Positions 1 to 13,800 of a stretch of 64,000 nucleotides of DNA are shown piece by piece. The stretch is taken from positions 104,833,563 through 104,897,562 of the forward strand of contig CM041297.1 of the NCBI GenBank assembly GCA_023052935.1, read 5' to 3'. Within the stretch, counting starts at the first letter, position 1. The number at the start of each line of letters is the position of its first letter. The translations under genes were made by a program, and so were the position numbers. Origin of the DNA: Piezodorus guildinii (lineage: Eukaryota > Arthropoda > Insecta > Hemiptera > Pentatomidae). The notes below the pieces were generated by a model that saw only the letters and a program-made list of their open reading frames with translations, was not told where the DNA came from and ran no database searches.

Positions 1-1799
1 TTCTTTTTTTCATTATGCCTATCATGTGTGTGTTGTATCCTCAAGTACTGGTCAACTAATATATATTAGTGTTAATCAAATGAAATACCCTCTTTAGACC
101 GGTCGATTCCAAAACTCCCTAACGATTTTGATGTAACTTCCCTAAAATCCTTTTAATGTTTGTATATGGTAAAAAACGCTAAACCATTATTAGCTAAGGT
201 TATATTGCAATGTCTAAACATTTGTAGCCAAGCTTATATAAGTTTATAGTTATACATTTGCCAGATAATTTGCCCCAGGTACTCATTTGTAAAATTACTA
301 AATGACCTACTAAATTCAACTTAATAAAGAATTAGTAATTCCTTATTTGAACAATATTATTAACAAAAAGATGTAGCCAGCAATTTTTTTTTTATTGAAA
401 CATTGAATCCAAAACAGTAAGGAAAGTGATGTCCTAAGATAGTGGATAAATTCAAAGTGTTTTGAATTGTACCTTAGACAAAAATTGATTATAAATATTT
501 ATTACTCAGAATCATTTTATAATTTGCAGCATTCTTAATCTGTTGTCTGAACAATTGTATATTTGTTCTAATTGAGCTTTGTTATCCGTCCATTTCTTAA
601 GAAACATGAGAATTTCAATGATTAATCGTCCAATTACCATTTAAAAATTGTATTAAATTAATAAGAAGAATGTAGATGAGTGTATAAGTATTATTTGTAT
701 CCTGCCATTAATTCATATTTGTGTACCAATGGTTACCTTTTTGAGAATGAAAGTATTGGAAACTGAAAAGTTTTTTGCATCAAGAATTGTTTTATATTTT
801 AGTTAAAAAAAACATTTAATATTGTTAAATTATTAACAATTATTTGAAGTAAAATATAGGAAATATATTTGTTTTTTTAAATATATTTATTTAGAAAAAC
901 TTGTAATTTGTTTGTTGTAGTATTAATTCTCTATTGTGCAATGACTTTTAGATATTAAATTTTTTTTTTCTGATATTAATAGATTATTTACATTAACATA
1001 TTCTTTTATGAAACATTTATAATTATAATTTTTTTATTAAAAAAAAGAAGTTTCTGTTTATTTATTTCCCTATTATATTTTTTTTCTGTTGAATACAGAA
1101 TAATATGTATACAAAAAAGAATGAGGTTTGTTGTGGGGGGGGAGGGGTGAAGTCAGTAAATTATTATAAAAAATAATGAAAACTATTACAAAATATTTTG
1201 AGCCACATTGCCAATATTCATCAGAGCTATAAAGTAACAAGATACAATGTAAAGATTTGGATGGAGAAATAAATGAATGTATACTTTAATAAAAATAAAT
1301 AAAAATAATTATAACATTTAAAAATTGTAACACAATACAAAATTTGAATTGAAAAGCATATTAAACTAATATTAAACAGAAACAGTACTATAAGAATTTT
1401 GCTCAACAAAAATACTTTACAAGTTGTACAGGTACAGATTTTTTTTTTCTGTGGAAACTAGGAAGTATTTCTAAAAAAACTCTTACTAAGCAATGTAAGC
1501 AAACAATTTATTTAAGTAGGAAAGTATGTAAAAATCATTTGATGCTTGCACCATAATTTTATAACACTTGAAAATTAGATAAATCCAATAAAATTAAATC
1601 TGGTTGTTCAATAGGCATAATAATCATTAATGGATTATTTATATATTGAAATGAAAATAATTAAAACAAACTTATCTTGGTTTGATATTTAATAAAAAGA
1701 GAAATTCAGTATTTATTAAAACTTTATTTTGAAAAATAGATGTTTCAAATTCTAACTTAAATGAATAGGTCATCTAATTAGTGGTGTGTTTATTTATAG
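1..1799. other. AT-rich non-coding DNA upstream of the zinc-finger exon
   Basis: I see no conserved protein, RNA gene or recognisable repeat here, only AT-rich sequence with short homopolymer runs. It ends in a good splice acceptor (TTTATTTATAG at 1789-1799), so at least its right part is probably intron of the zinc-finger locus. Confidence 0.5.
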
Positions 1800-2685
<886 letters not shown>

Positions 2686-2699
<14 letters not shown>

Positions 2700-3000
2700 A
2701 ACTGTTAATTAAAAATTATAATATAATTCTCTTTATTATTTTTACCTCCCATAATCCATCCATATTAAAGTACTAGCTGACCCGACTGAGGATGTCCTGT
2801 CTTAACGAAATCGGTCAAGCTGTTCATGTGTGATGAACCAACTGCTAATACTGTTAATTAAAAATTATAATATTAATTTCTTGTTATAATATTTACCTCC
2901 CATAATCCATAAATATTAAAAGTACTTGCTGCCCGTCTGGCGATGTCCAGTCTTAACTATGTCTTAGCGAAATCGGTCAAGCTGTTCATGTGTGATGCGA
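2686..3000. repeat. ~150-bp tandem duplication including the zinc-finger 3' end and a Helitron-like tail
   Basis: The segment from about 2687 (AACCAACTTGCTAAAACTG) is repeated from about 2835 (GAACCAACTGCTAATACTG). Both copies carry the last zinc-finger codons, an AT-rich 3' flank, a block starting ACTAGCTGACCCG or ACTTGCTGCCCG, and the phrase ATCGGTCAAGCTGTTCATG. The ACTAGCTG start resembles the reverse complement of Helitron 3' ends (CTAG), as also seen at 7572. The family assignment is inference. Confidence 0.6.
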
Positions 3001-3179
3001 TCACCAAGGGAAATGGAGATTCACTTATATATATATAGATAGATAGAGAGACTATTATTACCTTAGGAATTTAAAGAAAAAAGAAAATCTAATGGACCAA
3101 AGCAACTTTTGTCATTTTTTTCTTTCATAAGATCCTTCTCCTGACTGTCATAAACACAACTAAAAAAAAAAATAGAGAA

Positions 3180-3245
3180 AATGCTCAAGCCATTCAGGCA
3201 TGATGCGATCACCAAGGGAAAAGGGGTTCACTTTTATATATATAG
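3180..3245. repeat. third copy of the GCGATCACCAAGGGAAA tail
   Basis: ATGATGCGATCACCAAGGGA followed by a TATATATATAG run at 3199-3245 repeats the end of the second copy near 2993-3040. It is a dispersed-element tail of uncertain family. Confidence 0.5.
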
Positions 3246-3388
3246 GTTACCTACTATGCTACTTACTAACAACTGTGGTTGTCATTTATCAAACGTAATA
3301 ATGTAAGGATACTATGATGCTTGAACCCAAAACCTTCAAATTCATGGAGCAGTGCTTTACCACCACTACCCATTTGTTTGTTAATTCA

Positions 3389-3665
3389 TTTAACATCACT
3401 TTTATGTTACAATGGGAGTCAATGGTAAAAATGTAAAGTTAGGTTAAGACTTAAATTTTGCCTATCCAGGTTTTATTAGGATAGGGATCTTAAATGAATA
3501 CCCAACATTGCACAGGCTTGGGACCACCATTTTAAGTCCCATCCGAAGGACAGCATAACCAAGGATTCTTTACTCCCATTAAATTGAACCCTGCCTTCAG
3601 GTTTTAACCCATGACTTTGGGTATAGAAGGCTGTTATTCTAGCCAGTACACCATTGCTCATCCCC
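3389..3665 (-). repeat. tRNA-derived SINE (family A)
   Basis: Read on the minus strand, the head holds an A-box-like GAGCAATGGTGTACTGG and a B-box-like ATGGGTTAAAACC, then a body shared with the copy at 8513-8775 (for example AATGGGAGTAAAGAATCC and AAACCTGGATAGGCAAAATT). The 3' end is at the shared TAACATAAAAGTGATGTTAA tail. It lies downstream of the USP stop. Divergence from the second copy suggests an old insertion. Confidence 0.7.
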
Positions 3666-3919
3666 GATACCCATTTTAAAATTGAAAGGAAGCCATAATT
3701 ATACATTTAAAATAGATCATATGATTAATTAACTTCTTATTTGATGAAAAATTCTAACCGTTTACTAAGCAATGTGTTGACTGATTTTTTAACGGAATTT
3801 TTAATTGTTTTATTTTAATAAGCTCGATGTGGAAAGCAGATGAAATTTATGACGCCTTAATGAAATTATGGAACACACAGCTCAAAATAATGGTGTTAGC
3901 ATACTTTTAATATTTCAGC

Positions 3920-3923
<4 letters not shown>

Positions 3924-3971
<48 letters not shown>

Positions 3972-3972
3972 T
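3924..3972. repeat. poly(A) run followed by (AT)n
   Basis: A homopolymer A tract runs directly into an AT dinucleotide repeat. It may be a retroposon tail, but no body is recognisable. Confidence 0.8.
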
Positions 3973-4300
3973 AATTTTGATTTAGAATTCATAAAAATCA
4001 TTTACTTATTCTGAAGGTATTATTCAGTTTCCCTCTAAACACTTAATATATTACCTTAAAAAAATAACTACAATAGAAGTGATTCAAAGGAAATAAATAA
4101 TTGATTCACACATCACTTTTCAAAGATATGATTTATTGACAAATCTAAAAATTTTCAGTCTGTTTGCAAATTGAGAGGAAGATAATCGAAACAACTCCCA
4201 ATTCTGTAAGATTTCAAGGCATGAATATAAATAAATATGATCAACAATTTTTTATTTGTACAGCACAACTTAAATATTATGCCAAAGTTATCTAATTTAC

Positions 4301-4302
<2 letters not shown>

Positions 4303-4386
<84 letters not shown>
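4303..4386. repeat. (TA)n microsatellite
   Basis: An uninterrupted AT dinucleotide repeat of about 84 bp. It produces a spurious reading frame of alternating Tyr and Ile, which is not a gene. Confidence 0.95.
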
Positions 4387-4390
<4 letters not shown>

Positions 4391-4527
4391 GAAAGAAACA
4401 ACAGAGAATAATAACATCTTAGGAAATATATATACCTTTAATAATATAGGCATTTTTATCTATGTTACTAGTAAGTACATAATATTAAAAAAATCTAGTC
4501 TAATGTCTATAAAAAAAGTAACTGTTA

Positions 4528-4533
4528 TTTATT
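4528..4533 (-). terminator. possible polyadenylation signal of the USP gene
   Basis: AATAAA on the minus strand, about 190 bp beyond the USP stop codon. The hexamer is common in AT-rich DNA, so this is only a candidate. Confidence 0.3.
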
Positions 4534-4718
4534 ACAGTGTAAATGCAAAATCTTTGACAAGTCGTTATACTCGTATAGATTACATTTTCCTTCTTTTTTT
4601 TTTTTTTTTAATTTTTTTTTGTTTGTTTTTTATGTTCGGTTAACATTTTCTTTAAAAGAAAATCTACATATCCCTTTAACAATGTTCAACATGATCCTGT
4701 TCCGACAAGCAAATACAT

Positions 4719-4867
4719 TCAGTATTTAACTATGATCACAGAGAGAGCTAAATAACTTAAATATCTCAAAGGATATCTGAGTTCTGAAATACTGACATAA
4801 CCAAACTGTTTACAAATCGCTGTGGCTGAAAATTCCGTTTCCGCTATCGATGGAGGTGGCTGAAGTC
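4719..4867 (-). CDS. USP exon 18, C-terminal tail and stop
   Basis: Acceptor GTTTTAG|GACTTC joins in phase 1. The tail LQPPPSIAETEFSATAICKQ continues 28 more residues to a TGA at 4721-4719. Its total length makes the whole coding sequence a multiple of three, which supports the call. No conserved domain is in the tail. Confidence 0.75.
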
Positions 4868-7800
4868 CTAAAACATTAAAAAATAAAATAAATAATATAA
4901 ATATATTTTTGGTAATGAAAATTATGAAAAAACATTGTATTATTTATTTACAAGAGCAAATTTATTTTATTTTTATGAATAAATCATGGCTTCTGAAGAG
5001 TATTTAACCAAAAAGGAAACAGTATTAAGAATGTGTACTCAGTAGATGGTGTTCAGATATGATAAGTTTTATTGCCAACTTCTTTGAAGCTATTTTAGAC
5101 ATTTAAAAAACTACCACTCTTATTTAGAACAAAGGTTCTTAATAATTCTATAAACTGAACAAGATGTTTAAAATATCTCATAACGATTACAAATCACAGA
5201 TTGATGAAGATATTAAGAAGCCATGGAGAATTTCAAATTCATACAAACTTTTATGGCGATTTAATTTGTTTTAAATAACCATGAAGTGACAATGGTTGAC
5301 TGTGTGTATATATATGAGAGAAGTTGGTTCAGGGTGCAGTAAATTTAACACACAATTAAGCGTAAACTTAATTTATTGGTGCCGACGTTTCGCCTATATT
5401 ATAGGCTTTCTGATTTTAAATCATAGCCTCACCCTGAAGAAGGCCTATAATTTAAGGCCGAAACGTCGGCACCAATAAATTAAGTTTACTCTTAATTGTG
5501 TGTTAAATTGACTGCACCCTGAACCAACTTCTCTCATATGTTTTAAATAACATTTGAAAATACTAAATTTTTTTTTTAGGATGGCATTATAAGAGCACTG
5601 CAACCAGACAGGTCTATTGTGCACCATAGTTAAAATTTGTAAAGTTAAACATGAGTTTAGTTGCAATTGCAAACTTCAAAAGGATGTTGGGATCGATTAG
5701 TTCGTTTCTCACACCAAAAAGTGTGTACTTCAGCCTTGGGAGCATATTGCACCAGCAGATTATATGAAAAGATGTTCATCTTCTTGTCTGCATAGTCTAC
5801 ACAGAGGAGTGCTTGAAAGTTTTTAACATGTGACAGTTGAGTTTGCTGTGTCCCGTATAAGATAGCAGTAATTGTTTTAAAGTGGTTCTACTCATACTAA
5901 GGAGGCACTTCCATTAATACTCGGACCTTCTAAAAATCTGAGAGTGTTGCTTTCTTATTGCAATTGTTAAACCAAAGTTCTTTATGAAGTGACAATGGTT
6001 GACTGTGTGTATATATTGGAGAAGTTCAGGGTCCAGTCAATAGAACACACAATTAAGTATAAACTTAATATATTGGAGTCAACGTTTCGCCCTAAATTAT
6101 AGACCTTCTTCAGGGCTATAAGAAAAAACAAGGTAATAACCAATAGTGGAATACAATGTATAAAGATGAGATAAGAAAAATAAATTATACTGATAATTAC
6201 AAACAAAGTGAAATAGTAGTTATGACAATTGATAAATGTAATACTAATTAAAAACAAAAGAGAGGGGGGAAAGAAATTTTAATAAAAGGTGAATAATTAG
6301 ATAATAGAAAATTAAAATATAAATTAGCAATTTAAAAAAAAAATTTTCTTACAGTATGAAAAAATGTGAAAACCTATAAAGTTAAAAAATACTTTTAACA
6401 GTAAGAGAAAAAGAGTTATAAATCTATGACGTACAAAATGTCCATGCTTTCATAAAGTATGATATAAAATATAGTGAATACATGTGTATACATATCTCTC
6501 TGTAAAATACATATATACATATTTTTTTCATTTTAATTTTTAAAGAGAACCAAAAGTTGGAAAGGTTGAGATTTTAAGAAGTGGATGGGTAAAGAGGTGA
6601 GAGATATTTGAATCAGATATATATACTAACTGATTGAGTGAGCTGAGCGGGCGTAACAACAATGAGGAAATTATGGCGCCCGGGGTGGGGATATTGCTAA
6701 TTTAAATTTAAATTTTCTATTATCTAATAATTCACCTTTTATTAAAGTTTCTTCCCCCCCTCCTTTCTTTTTAATTATTATTATATTTGGCATTTTCCAT
6801 AAATACTATTCCACTTTGTTTGTAATTATCAGTATAATTTATTTATCTTATAATATTTCTATATTGTATTCCACTACTGGTTTTTATCTTAGTTTTTTTT
6901 CTTCTCTTTTTCTATAATTTAGGCCGAAACGTTAGCACCAATATATTAAGTTTATACTTAATTGTGTTTTATTGACTGCAACCTGAACCAACTTCTCCCA
7001 AATTTGTTTAAATTTAGTTATGTAGGTTTGTTTAATAGTCCTAAAGGCAGAGCTTAAGCTAATCTGCAAATGGGTCCTGGTGTTATAGGAATAATTTCTG
7101 AGCCTTCCATACCAGTGAGTCGGCTTTTTTAATGCCACTACTTCCAGTGTGTTCAGGTACTCATTCGATGCTCACCATTACGAGCAAGATTATTTAGGGT
7201 TTGATTAAAAATACTTATATTAATAAAAAATAAAAATTGCAAGACAATTTACCCTGTTTTTTGTAGAAAAGAATATAAGCATTACTGTAATCTTCTTCAA
7301 GCGGGGATTGTTTTGAAACGAAGCTGTCGTTAAAGTAATGCCACTGATGAGTATAAGGATGCTGAGCATAGGTAGTATAATGTCCGGCAGAAACTCCTGT
7401 CAAAAATAGATAAATAATTAATTCTTAACATGCCACAAAATTGAATAGATCAATTGTTATTTATTGTTACTAAAATTGTTATTAATGAAATATTGATATT
7501 TATGAAATTACCCAAAGAAAAAACATTCCAACTTTATCAAATAGAAAATAAAGAGTTTTTAATATAAAATACTAGCTGTTGCCCACGACTTCGTCAGCTT
7601 CAATTTCTGTTATTATGATCGTGATTAAGAAGTTTTCAAAAAAATATATTTTAAAGTACGTCCATGTAAATGATATTTTTAGTTTTATTTTCTTGTGGCA
7701 GAAGAACATACTGCTTTTCTCCAGAAGCCGGTCTTGACAACACGAAATATAGTTGGCCTGTAAATGTTTGCTCCTGTGATTTATTAATTGTTACGGCAAA

Positions 7801-10800
7801 AGATTGGTGGTTTTTATAGGCGTTCAACTACGGGTGGTCATTAACGCCTTACGGCAAAAGATAACTTAGCGGAAACATAACATAAGAACAGAAATATACA
7901 TGTATGATACACTGTTGGAAAGCTAAAGATTTTAGAAAAAAATATTATCTTATGCATAAGCTTTTAAAAGTTAATAGAGAGTGATGAAAATAAAATAAAA
8001 CTAACTGATTATTTTAGATAATGATTTAATACATTTTTTAATAAAAACACATGTTTCTATAAAAATTTGATTTAATCAATTCTTTAATGGTTTCAATAAT
8101 TTTTATCCCTAACTGTATTTTAAAATTCTCCAATGATTTTAAGCGGGGGTAAGTGAAAATCGTGTGTTGCCTACACCAAATTTTATAGTATTGCAAGACT
8201 GGACCCATATACCCACCTTGCATTTATTACATTTTCATATTAATAATTAATTAATTGCAGTGAATTTTACCTATATTTTTAGTTTTCTAAATTTTACAAG
8301 ACTGTATGAAAAGTATTTATTTAAATACAACATTGGATGCGATAATCACTACAGTTTCCCATAAAGTAGAATACAGTCTATATTTTATATTTTACCGTAC
8401 ATTGTATGTAAATATAATCTGATGAATGTTCTGATACATGAATTGGTTGTCCCTGTTTTTCTTTACCATAGAAAGAAATGAGCTAAATGCTTACGTTACA
8501 TTTGTATATAAATTTAACGTCACTTTATGCTACTATGGCTAATGGGACGATGCTACAGTGGGAGTCCTAAATTTTGCCTATCCAGGTTTTATTAGGATAG
8601 GGATCTTTAACGAGTACCTGATATCGCACAGGCTCAGGACCACCTTTTAACGTCCTCTCTGAAGGATAGCATAACTAAGGATTTCTTACTCCCATTAAAA
8701 AATTCTAGGGCCACCTGAGGGTTTGAACCCACGACTTTTGGCAGGATGATGAAGCCACTATGCTAAGGTGACCCCAATTATGTTACATTCAAAGATATTG
8801 ATTAAAAACCTTGAGATAACTAGATTAAATTTTAAATAATTTAAAGTACCTCCTATTGTATCACATTTACAAGATGTATTTCATAATTTACAGTTGTAAA
8901 TATCAATACAAATATTAAAGAAAAAACAAATTACCTCCTATATGACAAACACAAGCATATAGATCATAATCAGACCCTGTAGCCAAACTAAGCCCTGTCA
9001 AGGGAAATAATACTTTTTCTTCAAGTTTTGTACTTATGTGGTTATGAAAAACAAACCTGAAATTAGAAAATAAAATCAAACTTAAGAAATTTACATGATA
9101 CATCAATTATTTCAAGGAAGAGAAAAATCAAAATAAATTTAAAAAATGTAAAATCAATCACCTCTTTAAATAAACAATCAAGTAATCAGGATACCGCCAT
9201 ACAGATAATGTCTTTGTTGCACACCTGTTCAGTTTACATTGGGGACAAAACCAAGGGTTGTTTCCATCCAATGTTTCACTGCAAACAAGTTTCAAATATT
9301 ATTTATGAATTGCTCTATTTAAAATAGATTTCTTTTTTATAACTTGCATACCTTTGGCTGAATGCTTGAATACAATCATACAATGTGAGGGAGGATGCCT
9401 GTGATGATAGTGAAGCAAGAGATGAAGTAGTAGGCAAAACTTTAACAGGAGTGTTAAAGGTGACAGCAATAGTGTCGCTGGTGTAAAGGCTGACTTCTTC
9501 AGGCAACTCGCATCCTCTGCAATGACTATGGTACATGCACCTCGAGCAATGCAGGCCCTGCATTAATGATTGATGATTAAGTTTTTGGTATAGCAAATAT
9601 TAATTGCATCATATTAAACTTTAAAACTTTCTGTCAAGGCATTATCATTTATACCAATTGAGAAATATTAGAAAAGAGGAACAATAAATCACTACCTATA
9701 AAAGAAAGCAGACTCTTCTATAACCGAAAAAATCAAGAAAGAGACAATATGAAACCAAACTATTTCACCAAGACTGATTCGTAATACTTTCAAACTAAAT
9801 TACCAAAGAAGTCCAAAGAGAAGACACAAATCAAGAAAGTGTGGTAGCTCAGTGGAGAGACCCTCTGAAATGGAAAATGGTCGTAAAAGTAAATAAATAG
9901 AAGAGATTGAAAAAAATGTTGATTTCAAGATTCTGAGAATTTTAAAAATTGAAACAAGACGGGATAAGCTTTGAGGATTTCAATAAGACTTCAAAACATG
10001 TTTTGAAACCACAAAATTTATCATTAGCGATACAGAGCCTCCACTGAACTGTATAGTCCCGGTCATATTACACTGAGCAACCGTTTCCCAGCCTCTCCCA
10101 CACTCTTATTCATCTATCTGGAGTATGAAGGGAAAATCTGGACTCATCTGTGGAGCGTACATGGCTCCATTCTTCATCTGTCCAGTGCCCATAATTTAAA
10201 GCATATTTCAGACGAGAGTACGGTGAGCTACAGTCAAGATAGACCCCCTAACTGCAACCCAGGAATGCAGACTCACTTCATGTAACCTCCTCTATACACA
10301 GTATCCATATTTGCCATCACATTCTGGGCAGAGTGAAGCCTCAAAGCTGTCTGTTACTTCTTAGTGCCTGCATAACAATAAATCAGTTGTCCGCAAGTTT
10401 TATACCCTTGGTCACCTTGAACTAGGTTTTCTTGTGTGTTGGCTAGTCTCTTCACAAGTTCTTTAGACAGGAAATGCCTAGGGTTCTTGCCATGTATCGC
10501 TGCCTTCTTCCATCTTCTACTTTAGCGACAATTTGAGCAGCTGTCAATGGGTCTAAAACCATGTGTTTTTTTTTTTTTTTCATAAAATGACTTTTGAGAA
10601 GTCTGGTCAAAAAATTGAAAACAAAATTGGATTGAGTGGAGCATAGGGAAAACAAAATGGCCTGGCAAAGATAATAACGATACTGTTTTGTACTTAATCA
10701 TGAAGCCCAGAGGTTCCTATCTCTAATCCTTCAAGAGATAATAATCCCTAAATACTTAACATATTATCATTGGCATTTTCTAACCACAACTGCTCTAGGG

Positions 10801-13800
10801 TAGATATTATATCCAATGTTTGTGTTTTGTTTTTTTAAATTCATGGCAGTCCACTTTTTTTGCTGTTGAGTGTACATAAAATATTTAAGTATTCTAGGCT
10901 TATCGATACTTATTTTGTCATTAATCAGTTTTCAATAGGATAGAAAAAAAAATTCAAATGTACTAAAAAAAAAAAAGTTTACTCAACATACCTGCCCATC
11001 AACAAGCAGCAGCCGGTAAGATTCTTTATAAGGTAGAAGGGAGGCAATCGCTTCCTTCAAGGCTTCTGATGTGCAATGGTTAGGAATTCGAACCAACATT
11101 GGATGCCCAAAGAGTTCTACATTTTTCTGATTGTTGTTCCCATCACCCACAGTATCAACACGGAAGACAAGAGGTATGTTGATCATTCTAAAAACACTGA
11201 TGAATCAATAATAATATTAAGTAAATTGTATAAGTAAACAATTACAACTAAAATAAGTCATATTTATCTATAGACATCTTTAATGGTTGATATCCAATTA
11301 CAACCATATTATGACATACCTTGCAGTCATATTAGACTGGGGTTTCATGTTCTTCAGATGCTCTTCAGGGTTGATTTCTTTTCTGCAGACGGGACAATCA
11401 AAAGTAGAGCCCCCATAGTGAGTGCAGGAGGCCTGCAATGGAGAATTATAAATTTTATAGACAGTATGAATGATTAAGAAGGGTATTGTTTTCAAAAACA
11501 CACACGAATGCACAAATGATAAAATCAATATTCAAAAAACAGCATTAAAATAAATCAATTTAAAAAATTTAGATGAAAATAAATCTAAACTAAGCAGCAC
11601 TGTCAGCAAATATTTACGAACAAAGCTAATTCTTTACAGACTGCTACTAGAATAACACACTGCTCTACAAATAGTTTGCACTATAAAAAAATCAATCAAT
11701 AACAGTAACTAACCAATCATTTTTAATAATTAAACCAAAAAGCCAACTTTCATATCTTTCAGCAGAAAAACAAAACAATTTGTAATAAAAAATCTGTTGC
11801 GGGAAACACACGACTTTCACTTACCTCAGCAGATAAAATAAATTTAAAAAAAAATATTTTATAGATATTTACAACAGAATTAAAATAATACAATAAGTAA
11901 ATGGGCTAATTTCCAATTATGGGCTTGAAAAGTCTTGTGAAGAACTACCCAGTGGTAGCACTTCAATAAAATCAATTTAAAAGTTATTAATCAAACTTAA
12001 AGTTGATAAAAGTTTGAAGTTAATTTAAATAAAATGTCTTTTCAGTTTCGTTGGAAACATGTGATTTATATTAAGTAATACAACAATACTAAATTGTTAT
12101 GTATAATAATCAGTATTAAGTATATGTCATCTTTTAGCCACTTTACATCATTTTTTACAACTTTCTATATAAGATAATATTTTTTTTCTAAAATCTTTAG
12201 CTTTCCAACTGTATATAACACACCTATATTACTGTTCTTATTATGGCAAAAACAAAAATTACATAAACAAATATTTTGGCTCTTCTATAGTTATTCATTG
12301 AACTTGTATATTAAACCGTTTTTTATCAACACTAATCAGATAATGTGGTTAATCTCATGGAATGTAAAAAATTTAAGGTACTTTAGAGGAAAATTCACCA
12401 TTTAAGCCATGTCAGACTGTTTCAATCACAATGAGACTGCTTTATCATATGAAATCCCATTAAATTACATCGTTATAGTGAGTTTAATCAAAATCGTTAG
12501 AGCTATTTTTGAGTGAATCATAAGTGGCTCCTCCAGTCAGTGGCTTTTAGCTAAAAAGTTCCTGTAACATCTCGGGCATATATTTGTCTGAAATATGAAA
12601 TTGCAATTTCAAACGAGTTTTTGTGATGGACTTACCACACAAACACAGACCTTTTGGCAAGACTTGGTTATTTGGACTCATGGGACCCTAAAACGTGTAT
12701 TTCCATTGAAAACTGGAATTCGAAAATTTTTATTATCGCAATACTTTCCCTAATGATATATTTCATGTAAAGGTAAGTCAAAGTAAAAATTGAAATTTTA
12801 TTAGGAATATTTTTTTTTTTTTTTTAAACCCCTAATGTTCAAATGGTATAAATTAATATCATAAAAATTAAAAATATGTATCTATAACTATCAATCTATA
12901 ACCCTTGATGTGTGTGTTGGGTTCAGCACACATATATAGATTCATACTGTTTCTAGACCAGTGGTTCCCAACTAAGGGTCTGCAGACCCATGGGGGTTTT
13001 AGGTTATTTATATTCATTTAACGTCATTTTATGCTACTGTGACAATCCGATGATATTAAAGTGGAAGTCCTAAATTTTACATGTCCAGGTTTAATTAGGA
13101 TGGAGATCTTTAGCTAATATCAACCACCACCAAGCTTCAACATATAAACCTATTCTGCAATAGCCACAAAACCTCTGTCCCGACCTCAGTCTCCTCAAAA
13201 CTCCACACCACAGCCGCAGACATCCCATCCTCACCCCCCAATCTCCTATCACCATCCTCAGACCTTACATTCACAGCCTCAGAGAACTCATCCTAAACCT
13301 CATAACTCCCACCCTCAGTCGAAAATACTCATAAATGATCCAAAACCTGCTTCTCTGAGAGTTAAATTGCTGCAACTAATCCTTCCACAGACTAATCTTA
13401 AACATCCACCTTCATTAATCACTGCAGTTTAGGACCATCTCTCATTTGAAGCTCCATTACCTGCTGAACCTCAGAGAAGAATCTTACCCACACCAAGACA
13501 GATTAATCCTTTACCCCTAGACACCCCTTCCTACTCCAATTCCTATCAACCTCCAACTGACATAATATCTATTCTTTCATCCTTCCTTCTAGACCTCCAA
13601 AACATTATCAAACTACTCATCAGTCTCCTTTCACAGTTCCCGATTAATTTCCCAAGATGAATGAGCAGACCCTAGCTATTCTCTTATGGAATTCCAATGG
13701 TCTGAATCCTAGGACCATCTGTGAGGTTCAACATTAAAATACAGTTAATCAATGTTTCGAGGATTGAAGTAAACTCCTAGAACCAGGAGTTTATCTACGT

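Noticed and set aside
4237..4422. Open frame of alternating Tyr and Ile
   Set aside because: It is the translation of a (TA)n microsatellite.
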